From Prunella strophiata (Eukaryota > Chordata > Aves > Passeriformes > Prunellidae), in assembly GCA_036583965.1 (NCBI GenBank), contig JAZBQD010000013.1:7046144-7110143 (forward strand): a stretch of 64,000 nt of DNA, in the 5' to 3' direction. The first letter of the stretch is position 1; each line of letters opens with the position of its first letter. The notes beneath the pieces were generated by a model, which had not been told where the DNA came from, did no database searches, and saw nothing but the letters and a program-made list of their open reading frames with translations. The position numbers and the translations under genes were made by a program. Below are positions 26,101-33,412 of this stretch, piece by piece.

Positions 26101-29100
26101 CTGAGCTTGACCACAGCAATGTTTCCAAATTATTTTCCACTTCAGAGAAGAAAAAGCTGACCTTGCAGCATTTTTCTGTGACTCTGGGCATCTGTACTGC
26201 CAACTCAAACATTCAAGAACCATCTTCTTTCAGCCTGATTTTTTGGGACTCATCTGCTACTTGGCACAAACATTGGAAGACCCAGAAGAACCAGAAGAGT
26301 CTTCTGCAAGCAGTCATATCAAACCTGTTTGGTTTGATTCAGCAATTGGCAGCCACACTTCAACTCACAAGAGGAAGAGCACTTCAGTGATTTACTCTTT
26401 GTTAGATACACAGAAGTGTAACAGGCACAAGCAGCTCCCTGGCAATGCTCCACAGGTGCAGCCTTTCTGCTGCACTACCTTGTAACAAGACTCACCTTTT
26501 AATGAATATTACCATACACAAAATTACCTTTAATTTGGCTTTGCTAGTTTTCTGCTGGCTGCACCTTCTGCCTCAGGGGATGGGTAAGGGGGAAAAAAAA
26601 AGGCAGGAATGTTTCTGCATCATGCATAATTTATTTATCTTGTTCTGTCATAACATTGGTCTGAACCAATTCTGCCAGGGACAGTTTCTCAAGTGAGATT
26701 TACAGCTACACTCTGAAGCTGCCATGATAGGCAAACACAGCTTGGTTTGTTGGTTGGAACATCCTGACATTTAGGATTATATTGGAGAATGACAACTATA
26801 AACCTTTCCCAGACATCCCAGCTAATCTTTTTTCCCCAAAATTTAGCATTCCATCCCACAGCTTCTGGGAGTATAAACCCTGCAGGAATCTATCCTGGAT
26901 ATCCAGGACCTATCTCTAATTATAACCTTGAAGAGAAAAGGTAATACACCCTTATCAGGTTTGCAGATGACAACAAAGCAGGGGCAGAGCTGCCATCAAG
27001 GGCACTTTGGCAGGCCAGCTCAATGTGCCCATGATGTACAAAGACAAAGGAGGAAAGTTTCACATTTGAGGTTTTGAAGGATATCGTGTTGAATTCCCTG
27101 TTTCAACCCAGAAGGCAATCAAATATGTTATTATGGTAGCTCAGGGTTAGTATTAAATACCTGCTGAGCTTTTGACAAAAGTCCCTCCAAGAACATTCTG
27201 AAAAACCAACCTTGTATCTTCCAATGACACTTGACCAGACTCTTCATCCACTATGATTTTACAGTGATCTCCAGACACCAACTTGTTGCCAGGGAAAGAT
27301 AAGTCACAGCCTTAAAAAGAAAGATTTTCCAGCAAGCTTAAAAATACACATTACACAGTCAGATCAGCATTCTACATGGCTATAAATGCAACATAAACTG
27401 ACTCATGTACATCTGCAATAGTTCAAAACATCTGCTGTCACACAGGCAGCAACACAGCCTAGTGTGAGACACAGAAATACAAGTGGTGAGATAGCCCCAT
27501 GTGCTGATAAAACTGTTTCAGCCATTTGAAGATGTTTCAGTTCCCTTTCCCCCCCCCCCCCCCAATCCTAGCCCTCAAAGATGGAAATCAAATCACAATT
27601 ACTCTGTTCTAGAGTGCTACAGAAATACCCACACGTATCTGAAGTGCTCAATTTAACTCCTAAAGGCACACATGTCACAGCACTCAGCTCTTTTTCCACA
27701 TCATTGGAATGCTGTTTCATTGAATTTAACTTCTGTTTTATTCTGGTGTATTGGGTGGAAGTAGCAGGAACCAATAACTGATTAAAAAATATGTAAAAAT
27801 TATTATCACTGTTTTATCTTACAGTCTTTTGTTTGTTTTTAAACAGGAAAGTTTTCCTCATCTCTGTTGACAACATTATTATGTTAATAGAGCAGAAGAG
27901 AATTACAAATCCAGGACTAAGATTTAGGGATACACAGGAGAAGTGTCAGGACAATGTGATAAAAACCTTCCTACCTCCAATTCAAGGGCTCTGAGAAAAT
28001 CTTGTCTTTTTACTGCACTTTAACACTGAATATTCAAAGCAACACTCTCTCACAAAGGACCCAAAGTACTTGCTAACACCAAAGTTATAATTAACAACCA
28101 CATTCCCCTCCACCTATTCACACTGTGGGTGAACTGATCTCAACAACAGATCCAGCAGGAAAGCAGCAGCCACTACCTCATATTGCTTGTAAGTCACAAT
28201 TTGGTATTTCAGTAATCATCCACTTAACTAATCCATTAGCAAACAGCTATGAAAGCAACTGAAGAAGAAAGAATTCACCTTTTTTTTTTTGCCAAACAAG
28301 CCTCAAACAGACATCAGCTTGAAGAATTTACCCACAGCTTAATGACAAGCAATCTCAATAGATATCACCAACTGTAAATTTAAAAACATTCTTCTTACAA
28401 GACACTATCTGCCTTTCTCATGAGCTATAGCATCTGGTGCTTGTTCACAGCTATTTACAGGAAGTGACTGATCAGCCAAACAGCTTGAACTGAGGAACAG
28501 GAAAAAGAGAATTAGCACTGTCAAGGCAGCTAAAAGAAAGCTAAAACACTTCAGTCCTTGTTTCAAATACAGTGAGTATGAAATCCTTTAAAATAAAGGC
28601 AAGTAGTACAAGTCCTAGACTCTGGGAATAAAGCTTTCAAATCGACTCTCAGAGAAAACTTTTAGTACTTGTTGGCAGTCTTTATAAGGCCAAAAGAATT
28701 AAGGGCTTTTATGTGGGTGTTTTCTTCTCTGTGAAGCCGAAGCATTTTGCATTGCAGTTCCAACTTATTTTAACCACAGAAACGAAACTAGAACGTAAAC
28801 AAGACTGAAGCACAGAAACTTCTGAATCAACAATCGGGTTTTCTTATTTATACAAACTGCCACAAACTATCTAAAAGGCACATTGACTTTGAAACGTGCC
28901 CGTGTCAAAAGCTACTGAAAAAGAAAAGGTCAGCACAAAACTACTTATTCACACAGCTAAGAGGTAAATTAGGAATACTGGGGGAGGCCTGGTAAGCACC
29001 TCCAACAGCTGAAAGCACCAAACCCAGCTAGTTTCAGTCCACCTTCCAACGCTGTAAAGGCCAGGAGGGGGTGGCTGTTGTCCCCCGAACACCGCCCCAG

Positions 29101-29249
29101 GCCAGCGCAGCGCTCCCACCTTTCCTCCGCCCAATGGTCCATTCTCTTTTCAGCAGCAGGACGTGCGGCTCTGCCTCGTCAGCCCCCAGCCGGATCAGCT
29201 TCCCCCAGGGCTGCTGCTGCCTCTGCTCGCCTCCTTCCGACTGCTCCAT
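11144..29249 (-). CDS. CHFR: CHFR, checkpoint with FHA and RING finger domains E3 ubiquitin ligase (17 coding exons)
   Basis: CHFR is a nuclear RING-type E3 ubiquitin ligase of the antephase (early mitotic) checkpoint, which delays entry into mitosis under microtubule stress. Its PBZ finger binds poly(ADP-ribose). Joining the 17 exons listed separately gives about 677 residues, against 664 in human. The FHA domain spans roughly residues 36-115 (WTIGRR, then SGDHC and NGTVINKLKVV). A Ser/Thr-rich linker follows, then a C3HC4 RING with ligands C317, C320, C333, H335, C338, C341, C352 and C355. A cysteine-rich region (about 435-640) precedes the PBZ finger with C648, C654, H662 and H668, and the protein ends TRFKN as in human. 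The start is ATG 29249-29247, preceded in frame by a TGA 9 bases upstream. Every junction is in phase provided exons 6 and 8 use GC donors. The promoter is a CpG island to the right. No stop or frameshift interrupts the frame, so the gene looks functional. Confidence 0.97.
13288..13360 (-). CDS. CHFR: CHFR coding exon 16 (PBZ finger, first part)
   Basis: 73 bases encoding VTVTSRPDCYWGRNCRTQVK then AHHAM. It carries PBZ ligands C648, C654 and H662. Acceptor CTTCTTGCAG, strong donor CCAT|GTAAGT. The last PBZ His is on the next exon, 2.1 kb away. Confidence 0.96.
14428..14535 (-). CDS. CHFR: CHFR coding exon 15
   Basis: 108 bases encoding DYRITGNTVLCYCCGLRSFR, then ELAYQYRQNIPVAELP. Acceptor TTCTCCCCAG, donor CCAG|GTGGGG. 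Confidence 0.96.
14704..14791 (-). CDS. CHFR: CHFR coding exon 14
   Basis: 88 bases encoding DYLASRGLTWKNMLNESLLA then LQRGVFMLS. Human has NYLATRGLTWKNMLTESLVA. Acceptor TCTTTTCAG, donor TCAG|GTATGT. Confidence 0.96.
15391..15461 (-). CDS. CHFR: CHFR coding exon 13
   Basis: 71 bases encoding EINLGDKCLDGVLNNNHYES then DILK. Human has ELNLGDKCLDGVLNNNSYES. Acceptor TCTGATTAG, donor AAAG|GTATGT. Confidence 0.96.
16180..16263 (-). CDS. CHFR: CHFR coding exon 12
   Basis: 84 bases encoding TVCLQPFCHLYWGCTRMACF, then GCLAPFC, a Cys/His-rich stretch conserved in human (CLQPFCHLYWGCTRTGC). Acceptor TATTTTACAG, donor TGTG|GTATTG. It is in phase on both sides. Confidence 0.95.
16568..16687 (-). CDS. 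CHFR: CHFR coding exon 11
   Basis: 120 bases encoding VQEYVCPAQGSHVICTCCFQ, then PMPDRRAEREQNPHVAPQQ and the first base of Cys. Three overlapping GT dinucleotides follow (GTGTGTAC). Phase and the conserved PQQC-TVCLQ junction select the first one. Confidence 0.95.
16881..16938 (+). mobile_element. CR1 LINE 3'-end fragment
   Basis: The sequence has the typical CR1 3' terminus: GATGATCTTCAAGGGTCCCT followed by TCCAACCCCAGCCATTCTGT and GACTCTG. It lies in the CHFR intron after exon 10, antisense to the gene. It is 5'-truncated, as most CR1 copies are. Confidence 0.85.
16998..17140 (-). CDS. CHFR: CHFR coding exon 10
   Basis: 143 bases encoding SQPYIVCRQCPGYRRHSV, then a variable stretch and QALGDAPSTSANFPA. 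Cys pairs begin the cysteine-rich region. Acceptor TGTTCTTTCAG, donor CTGCAG|GTCAGT. A CR1 3' end lies about 60 bases beyond the donor. Confidence 0.95.
17935..18097 (-). CDS. CHFR: CHFR coding exon 9
   Basis: 163 bases encoding DKCRNEEDVRSMDARNKITQ, then the acidic Ser-rich RRSFSDEEGSSEDLLELSDV, both almost as in human. Acceptor CTCATGCCAG, donor ATCAG|GTATGT. Confidence 0.97.
18600..18754 (-). CDS. CHFR: CHFR coding exon 8 (second half of RING), GC donor
   Basis: 155 bases encoding LQPCMHTFCAACYSGWMERS through VEAYLIQHP, nearly identical to human. It supplies the remaining six RING ligands. The acceptor is CATTTTCCAG. The donor reads CCAG|GCAAGT (GC at 18599-18598), the perfect consensus for a GC-AG intron. 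No GT gives the conserved HP-D junction. Confidence 0.95.
18983..19139 (-). CDS. CHFR: CHFR coding exon 7 (first half of RING)
   Basis: 157 bases ending in KPDKMEETLTCIICQELLHD followed by CVS. It carries the first two RING zinc ligands (C317, C320). Acceptor CTGTCTTTGTAG, donor GTAAG|GTATGT. Human has Asp where this copy has Glu in CQELL. Confidence 0.96.
19429..19644 (-). CDS. CHFR: CHFR coding exon 6 (linker), probable GC donor
   Basis: 216 bases encoding an acidic linker through EEEGLEPAQKKLKG (human DLEPVKKKMRG). The usable GT just downstream (CTA|GTATAC, 19424-19423) leaves phase 2 and cannot join exon 7. A GC donor, GGAG|GCTAGT (GC at 19428-19427), leaves phase 1. It gives KLKGDEDI, which aligns with human KMRGDGDL. 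I therefore place the end at 19429. The alternative is an unseen microexon of length 3n+2. Confidence 0.75.
20241..20312 (+). mobile_element. CR1 LINE 3'-end fragment
   Basis: GAGCTGGACTCAGTGATCCT, then GGTCCCCTCCAACTCAGCAT and a TTCTATGACTGTGTGATC tail match the 3' end of CR1 with its short terminal repeat unit. It is antisense to CHFR, within about 30 bases of the exon 5 donor. Confidence 0.9.
20338..20550 (-). CDS. CHFR: CHFR coding exon 5 (Ser/Thr-rich linker)
   Basis: 213 bases encoding a Ser/Thr-rich linker that includes CYEEPQPSTSTSNLF (human CFEEPQPSTSTSDLF). Acceptor AACTGTAG, donor ATCTG|GTGAGA. The donor sits about 28 bases from the 3' end of an antisense CR1 element (20241-20310). 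Confidence 0.94.
20705..20764 (-). CDS. CHFR: CHFR coding exon 4
   Basis: 60 bases encoding NVAYLYESLNTKHDATQEPV. Human CHFR has NVAYLYESL at the same place. Acceptor TCTCTTTCAG, donor GTAG|GTAAGG. Confidence 0.93.
22337..22446 (-). CDS. CHFR: CHFR coding exon 3 (end of FHA)
   Basis: 110 bases encoding the FHA Asn motif (STNGTVINKLKVVKKQ) and GDVIYVVYRKNEPEN. Acceptor CTCTTTACAG, strong donor ACA|GTAAGT. Human has TSGTVINK at the matching site, so Asn replaces Ser in the bird. Confidence 0.96.
23386..23399 (-). promoter_or_regulatory. CTCF-like motif in CHFR intron 2
   Basis: On the minus strand the site reads CCAGGAGGTGGCAG, one mismatch from the CTCF core consensus CCASYAGRKGGCRS. It lies in a locally GC-rich patch (about 23340-23460). 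Confidence 0.45.
24216..24238. repeat. G-tract, potential G-quadruplex (plus strand)
   Basis: Nine G, one C, then thirteen G on the plus strand, in CHFR intron 2. In the CHFR transcript this reads as a C-run. Confidence 0.9.
26940..27060 (+). mobile_element. CR1-like LINE reverse-transcriptase fragment
   Basis: AGGTTTGCAGATGACAACAA translates as RFADDNK, matching the FADDTK catalytic-box region of CR1-type reverse transcriptase (F-A-D-D motif). The following bases (GCAGGGGCAGAGCTGCC) continue the same frame. It is a short, decayed piece in CHFR intron 2, antisense to the gene. Confidence 0.65.
27211..27310 (-). CDS. CHFR: CHFR coding exon 2 (FHA core)
   Basis: 100 bases encoding GCDLSFPGNKLVSGDHCKI and on to LEDT. 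It contains the FHA Ser-Gly-x-His motif (SGDH). Acceptor TTTTTAAG, donor ACAAG|GTTGGT. A fragment of CR1 reverse transcriptase lies about 150 bases into the next intron. Confidence 0.95.
27549..27563. repeat. C15 homopolymer
   Basis: Fifteen consecutive C on the plus strand, read as G15 in the CHFR pre-mRNA. It lies in the intron after coding exon 1, about 240 bases upstream of exon 2. The exact length is likely to vary and to be prone to sequencing error. Confidence 0.85.
29120..29249 (-). CDS. CHFR: CHFR coding exon 1 (residues 1-43)
   Basis: It encodes the N-terminus (MEQSEGGEQRQQQPWGKLIR) through WTIGRRK, the first FHA strand and the phosphate-binding Arg region. The exon begins at an acceptor (TTTTTGTCAG) at 29262, so 12 bases of 5' UTR (29250-29261) precede the ATG. 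The donor is GGAGGAAAG|GTGGGA, leaving phase 1. Confidence 0.95.
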
Positions 29250-29255
29250 TTGGAT

Positions 29256-29261
29256 TCACAT
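29256..29261 (-). promoter_or_regulatory. CHFR: Minimal start-stop uORF in the CHFR 5' UTR
   Basis: The first six bases of the exon after the 5' UTR intron are ATGTGA, a start codon followed at once by a stop, in frame with and 12 bases before the CHFR ATG. Start-stop elements of this kind can stall ribosomes and lower main-frame translation. It exists only if the acceptor at 29262-29263 is used as placed. Confidence 0.6.
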
Positions 29262-29279
29262 CTGACAAAAACAAACAAA

Positions 29280-29960
29280 GCCAGCCCAGACCCCGTCATC
29301 ACACGGCACCCGGGGCGGCACGGCGCTCCCCGGCACCCGCGGGGCCGGGCCCTGCGCGCCGCTGCCCCGCAGCCCCCTCGCACCCCCGGCCCCGCCGCTC
29401 AACCCTCCCCTCCCGCCCGGCCCCCGCCGCCAGCCCACCGCCTTCCCTGCGCCCCCACCCCGCAGGGCCGCTCCCCGCCCGACGGGGAGCGAGCCGGGGG
29501 AGCGAGCCGGGGCGGCCTCCGTCCGTCCGCTGCCTTCCGTGGAGCGGGGCGGGGGCGGCCGGCGAGGCCCGGGGTGCCGCGGCCCGTCCCGGCGCCCTCA
29601 CCGCAGCGCCGCGGCCCGGGCGGCTCCTGTCAACAGACATTGCCCCACCAGCTGATGCGCCCGGGCGGGCCCGCGCGCACATTGGCCGGCGCGCCGCGCG
29701 GGGCGGGCCTTCCGCCGCCCGCCACCGAGCCGCGCCGCGCCGGCCGGAGCGCCGCCGCTTCCGGTGAGGCCGCGCCGCGCGCCGCCCGTAGGGAAAAGCG
29801 GGGCTGAGGCGGCAGCGACGCCTTGGCGGCCATCTTGGGTGTGGGCAGACATGTTGGGTGTGGGCGGGTCCGCCGGTGGGACGGCCCGCGCGCCGCCATC
29901 TTTGTTACGGGCAGATCGGTCGCCTCACCGCGAGCCGTGTGTGCCGGCAGCCGGCTGAGG
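29280..29960 (-). promoter_or_regulatory. CHFR: CpG-island promoter of CHFR
   Basis: Very GC-rich and CpG-dense, unlike the AT-rich flanks. It contains a CCAAT box on the minus strand (ATTGG at 29681-29685). Two YY1-type sites, GGCGGCCATCTTGG (29825-29838) and GCCGCCATCTTTG (29892-29904), are both in the AAGATGGCGGC sense orientation on the minus strand. Two CACCC-type boxes also occur (29835-29865). Human CHFR has a CpG-island promoter known for silencing by methylation in cancers. Confidence 0.9.
29602..29680 (-). other. CHFR: Probable non-coding first exon of CHFR (extent approximate)
   Basis: A good donor on the minus strand, GCTGCG|GTGAGG (GT at 29601-29600), lies within the CpG island. 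It could splice to the acceptor at 29262, removing a 5' UTR intron of about 340 bases. Human CHFR also has a non-coding first exon. The transcription start is not visible; a reversed CCAAT box at 29681-29685 suggests it lies near the low-coordinate side of that box. Confidence 0.5.
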
Positions 29961-32212
29961 TCGTTTCAGCGGTCGCATCCACTGAAAAATTGTTGTACTT
30001 TAACTCTTGGATGTTGAGTAGTCATTGGTTTGCCAGCAGCGGCTAAATAAAGAACACAGTGTGCTGTTTCCACGGCCAGGCTTTAAAAAGCAAGCTCGGG
30101 CTGAGGCAGGATCAGTGTCCGCTGATAGAGGGGTCACGCACGGAGGGGGCACCCCCAGTTTTGCTCAAGAGACTTTTACAAAGTAAACCCTGGCATTATC
30201 GGGGACAAGAGCAGGGGACAGAGCTTTCCCAACCTTGAGACTCGTCACTTGTCTCTTTGTTATCGCATCGACCATCTCATTTCCACGTCCTCCATGTGGT
30301 GGTGGTCCTTTGTGTAAAACAGCATCACTGCTATGCACCTGTTGATCTGCTCGTTTATACTGGTTTCGTTTCTTTTTCCTGGGACATTTGTATCACGTGC
30401 ACCATAATTTTTTTAGACCAATTACCACCCCGTATAAAGTGGCTTCCTAGCTGAACGAATTGTGGTCCTTTTGCACAGCATCCTTCTGGTGATGGATCCC
30501 TTTATCCCATTCATCTGAAGGACTCAGAACAGTTTTATGTTTATCAAAACAGGAAGAAGAAGCTGAGCTATCCTGGATGTCCCTGCTTCTTAAATTAGTC
30601 ATCTAATATATACAGAGGCAGTGACCCCTTTTCCCCCCTTCACTTAAATGATTTTGAAGTTTGGATTAAATGAGAAGACAAAAAACAAAACCAAAAAAAA
30701 AACCCAAAAAAAACCCCAAAAATAAACCACATTTAAAAGCAAAACTGCTTAGAGTTATTGGCATTGTTACTCCCACTTGGTTCACAGGCTTGAGCTCTTA
30801 GATTTTGCTTTTTTACCTTTCCTGGAAGCCCTGCAGATCCCCTTGGCCACAGAAATCTCTCAGTAGCACCAGCCTGTGCAAAACATCTGGACAGGGCCAC
30901 TGATAGAAGCAAAATTATTCAAATAACAGCAGTGTTTGGATCTGCAGTTTTAACTGATACCTAACACAGTATTGCTCCACAATCCCAGTCACATGAGCCC
31001 CAGGTGAGGAAAGAAATATAAGCACACAAGTGTCAAAATTGATGCATGTACTTAAGAGCTTTGTGTTATTGACCTTAGTCTATAACTCTTCCCTTAGTAA
31101 TAACAGTATAAAAAAATGGTTCTTTGAGACCTGAATGTCTACATTCCTTCAAAAGGATTTGTCTGTAAAATACCCTGCTTGCTTTCAACTTTGTCCTCAC
31201 TGAGGAATAGAGCCTTTTATACATTTGAAGAGAGCACATCAATGGAAGTTACAATCACTCAAAAGCATTGTCATGGTGCTTCATTTTTATTACTGCTTAC
31301 AGTGACTGGTAATTGTTATCTCTGAGTGGCAGAGGAAAATACCAGCACATGGGAGATGCAACTAACAACCCAACAAGCAAATCTTTTGTGTAAACTGTAG
31401 CATTAGCTGAGAGAGGAAGTTGTTTTGTTATATGGTGGCATTGAGAAAACGTATTTTCCAAATATTCCTGCCAAGAGATCCCTCTGCAATCATACCAAGG
31501 AATTACTGCACCTCGGTGATAGCACAGAGCAAGCACACAATTGGTTCAGCTCCTGCAGCTTCTCCCATAGTGTCCATGTAAAAAGACAGCAAGTGAAACA
31601 TACAGCTAGCTTAACGAGTCCTGTGTGGATAGGAGACTCAATTAAAATTAAATTATACAACAAATTAGGTTTTAAATGCTGCACTGCTTAGCCAGCCAGA
31701 CAAATAATAATTAGAGATGTACTGATCTGCTATGTGCAGTTGACTGCTGTAACTGCTCTCCATGTACACTCACCACACTTCCCTCCCAGCTCAGGGTAGT
31801 TTTTATATCACATTCCAAGTAATCCATCTCTCAACAGCCCCATTTTGTACTTGTCATCCTCCTGAGCTGGGCAGAATGGAGAGGATCTCTTTCCAGAGAT
31901 CACCTTTCCCATCTGCTCCCTCAGTTAATGTTTGTTTAGCAATATACCTCCCCTTCCTCTTTGTTCCTAGCTTTGTTCAAGCTCATTCTAGATGGAATTA
32001 GTTTTCAGGCTCTCAATTGTGTAGGTACAGATATACCAGCAAAAAAACCTCCAAACTATAAATATTACTTCTTTCCCTACAAGTATTGATACACATACCA
32101 GCAGTTTGAAAATACCCCATGGTGGATGGAAGGGTACAAGCTAGAAACTGTCACCTCTGATACTGGTTCTAGCAAAAGAAATTTAGGACATCCTTACAAA
32201 GTATGATATAAA

Positions 32213-32262
32213 AATGAAGTTCAGTTGAAAAGGACCTGAAGGCAGCTACTCAAATCCTACTG
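32213..32262 (-). mobile_element. Possible old CR1 3'-end fragment
   Basis: GTTCAGTTGAAAAGGACCTG followed by AAGGCAGCTACTCAAATCC resembles the reverse complement of a CR1 3' end (GTTGGAAGGGACCT...ATCTAGTCCAA). It is heavily diverged. Confidence 0.4.
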
Positions 32263-32595
32263 TAAATGTTCAAATGCATTTGTATTGCATTAATGTTTGA
32301 AGCTCTCTATCACCCTGTAGATAACATTCAGAAAGACTGGTGCTATTTCATTTTCTCCTCAATTTTTTTTCACCTCTGGAGAAAGCAATATCAAATTCTT
32401 AATATCAGATCTGGCAAAAGCAACTTGGAAAACATATTTCATTATTAAACTAATAACTATGTGTTCTGCATGGAAAATAAAGTATTTAAAATCATCCTCA
32501 GCCAGCAAGAGTAATGCTATGCCACAGCCATCTTCAGCTGTGGTTTCTGACCATTGTCTACTTGTATGTAGGTAAGGAAAAAACAATTTTGTAGT

Positions 32596-32597
<2 letters not shown>

Positions 32598-32630
<33 letters not shown>

Positions 32631-32638
32631 CACCAAGA
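32598..32638. repeat. 41-base poly(A)
   Basis: An uninterrupted run of 41 A. An AATAAA lies about 120 bases upstream (about 32476), too far for a normal poly(A) tail, and the preceding sequence shows no coding relic. It may be a plain homopolymer or the tail of an unrecognised retrocopy. Confidence 0.85.
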
Positions 32639-33306
32639 ACAGCCTTTTACTCAAGCATTTTTCCAAATACTGATAGCCCAGTCCTGGAGATAATCTATGT
32701 TTCTGCTATGCTGCAAATGAGAATACACTATTAACATTAAGGGTTTTCCAAGTCAGGCAGCCAGCCCCAGATTTTTTCCTTGTTTTGTGGTAGGGAAAGG
32801 AAGGCAGCCAGAGACATCATGAAAAGGAAAGAAGAAAAGTGTCACTTATGTCCTTTTCTAGACATTCATTGCTGACCACTTCTAGTGCTTGGGCCACTTT
32901 CAGAGTGGGGAAAACCAGCGTGGAATTACCCATGAATTACAAAGTTAAGCAGCAATGCGTTTAAGTACCTTCAAAGGAAGGACTCTCTGGGAAATTAAGA
33001 GGACCTTCCAGGAAAGCAAACAAAACCAACACACCAAAATCATGCACAGAGGAGCTAATGAAGCAATGCAGTTCCCAGGGAGAAGATCCTCTCAGCAGGG
33101 ACCACAGGCTGAGCTTTGTTGCTGGGGGAGATGGAGCAATGGGGAGAGGCTGCTCTGTGCCCAACTGGCAAGCAGAGATCAAAAATAATGCAATTGTTGT
33201 TCACACTTCCCCAGTGAGCTTCACTGGATGCAGCACTGATCAACAACACTCCCAAGTTGTCTTTGAAACCACTTCATAAATGCAGCCAGGTATTTCCCAA
33301 ACAGAG

Positions 33307-33412
33307 ATAATAATAGTAATAATAATAATAAATGAATGAATGAATGAATGAATGAATGAATGAATGAATGAATAAATAAATAAATAAATAAATAAATGTA
33401 AATAATAATAAT
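33307..33412. repeat. Compound TAA / GAAT / AATA microsatellite
   Basis: Three adjacent arrays: (TAA)n at about 33307-33330, (GAAT)n at about 33331-33372 and (AAAT)n at about 33370-33396, closed by another AAT run to 33412. Each motif differs from its neighbour by one base, as expected if one array seeded the next. Confidence 0.92.

Noticed and set aside
29078..29899. Long open frames on both strands across the CpG island
   Set aside because: They are Ala/Arg/Pro-rich products of extreme GC content. They overlap the CHFR first exon, 5' UTR intron and promoter.
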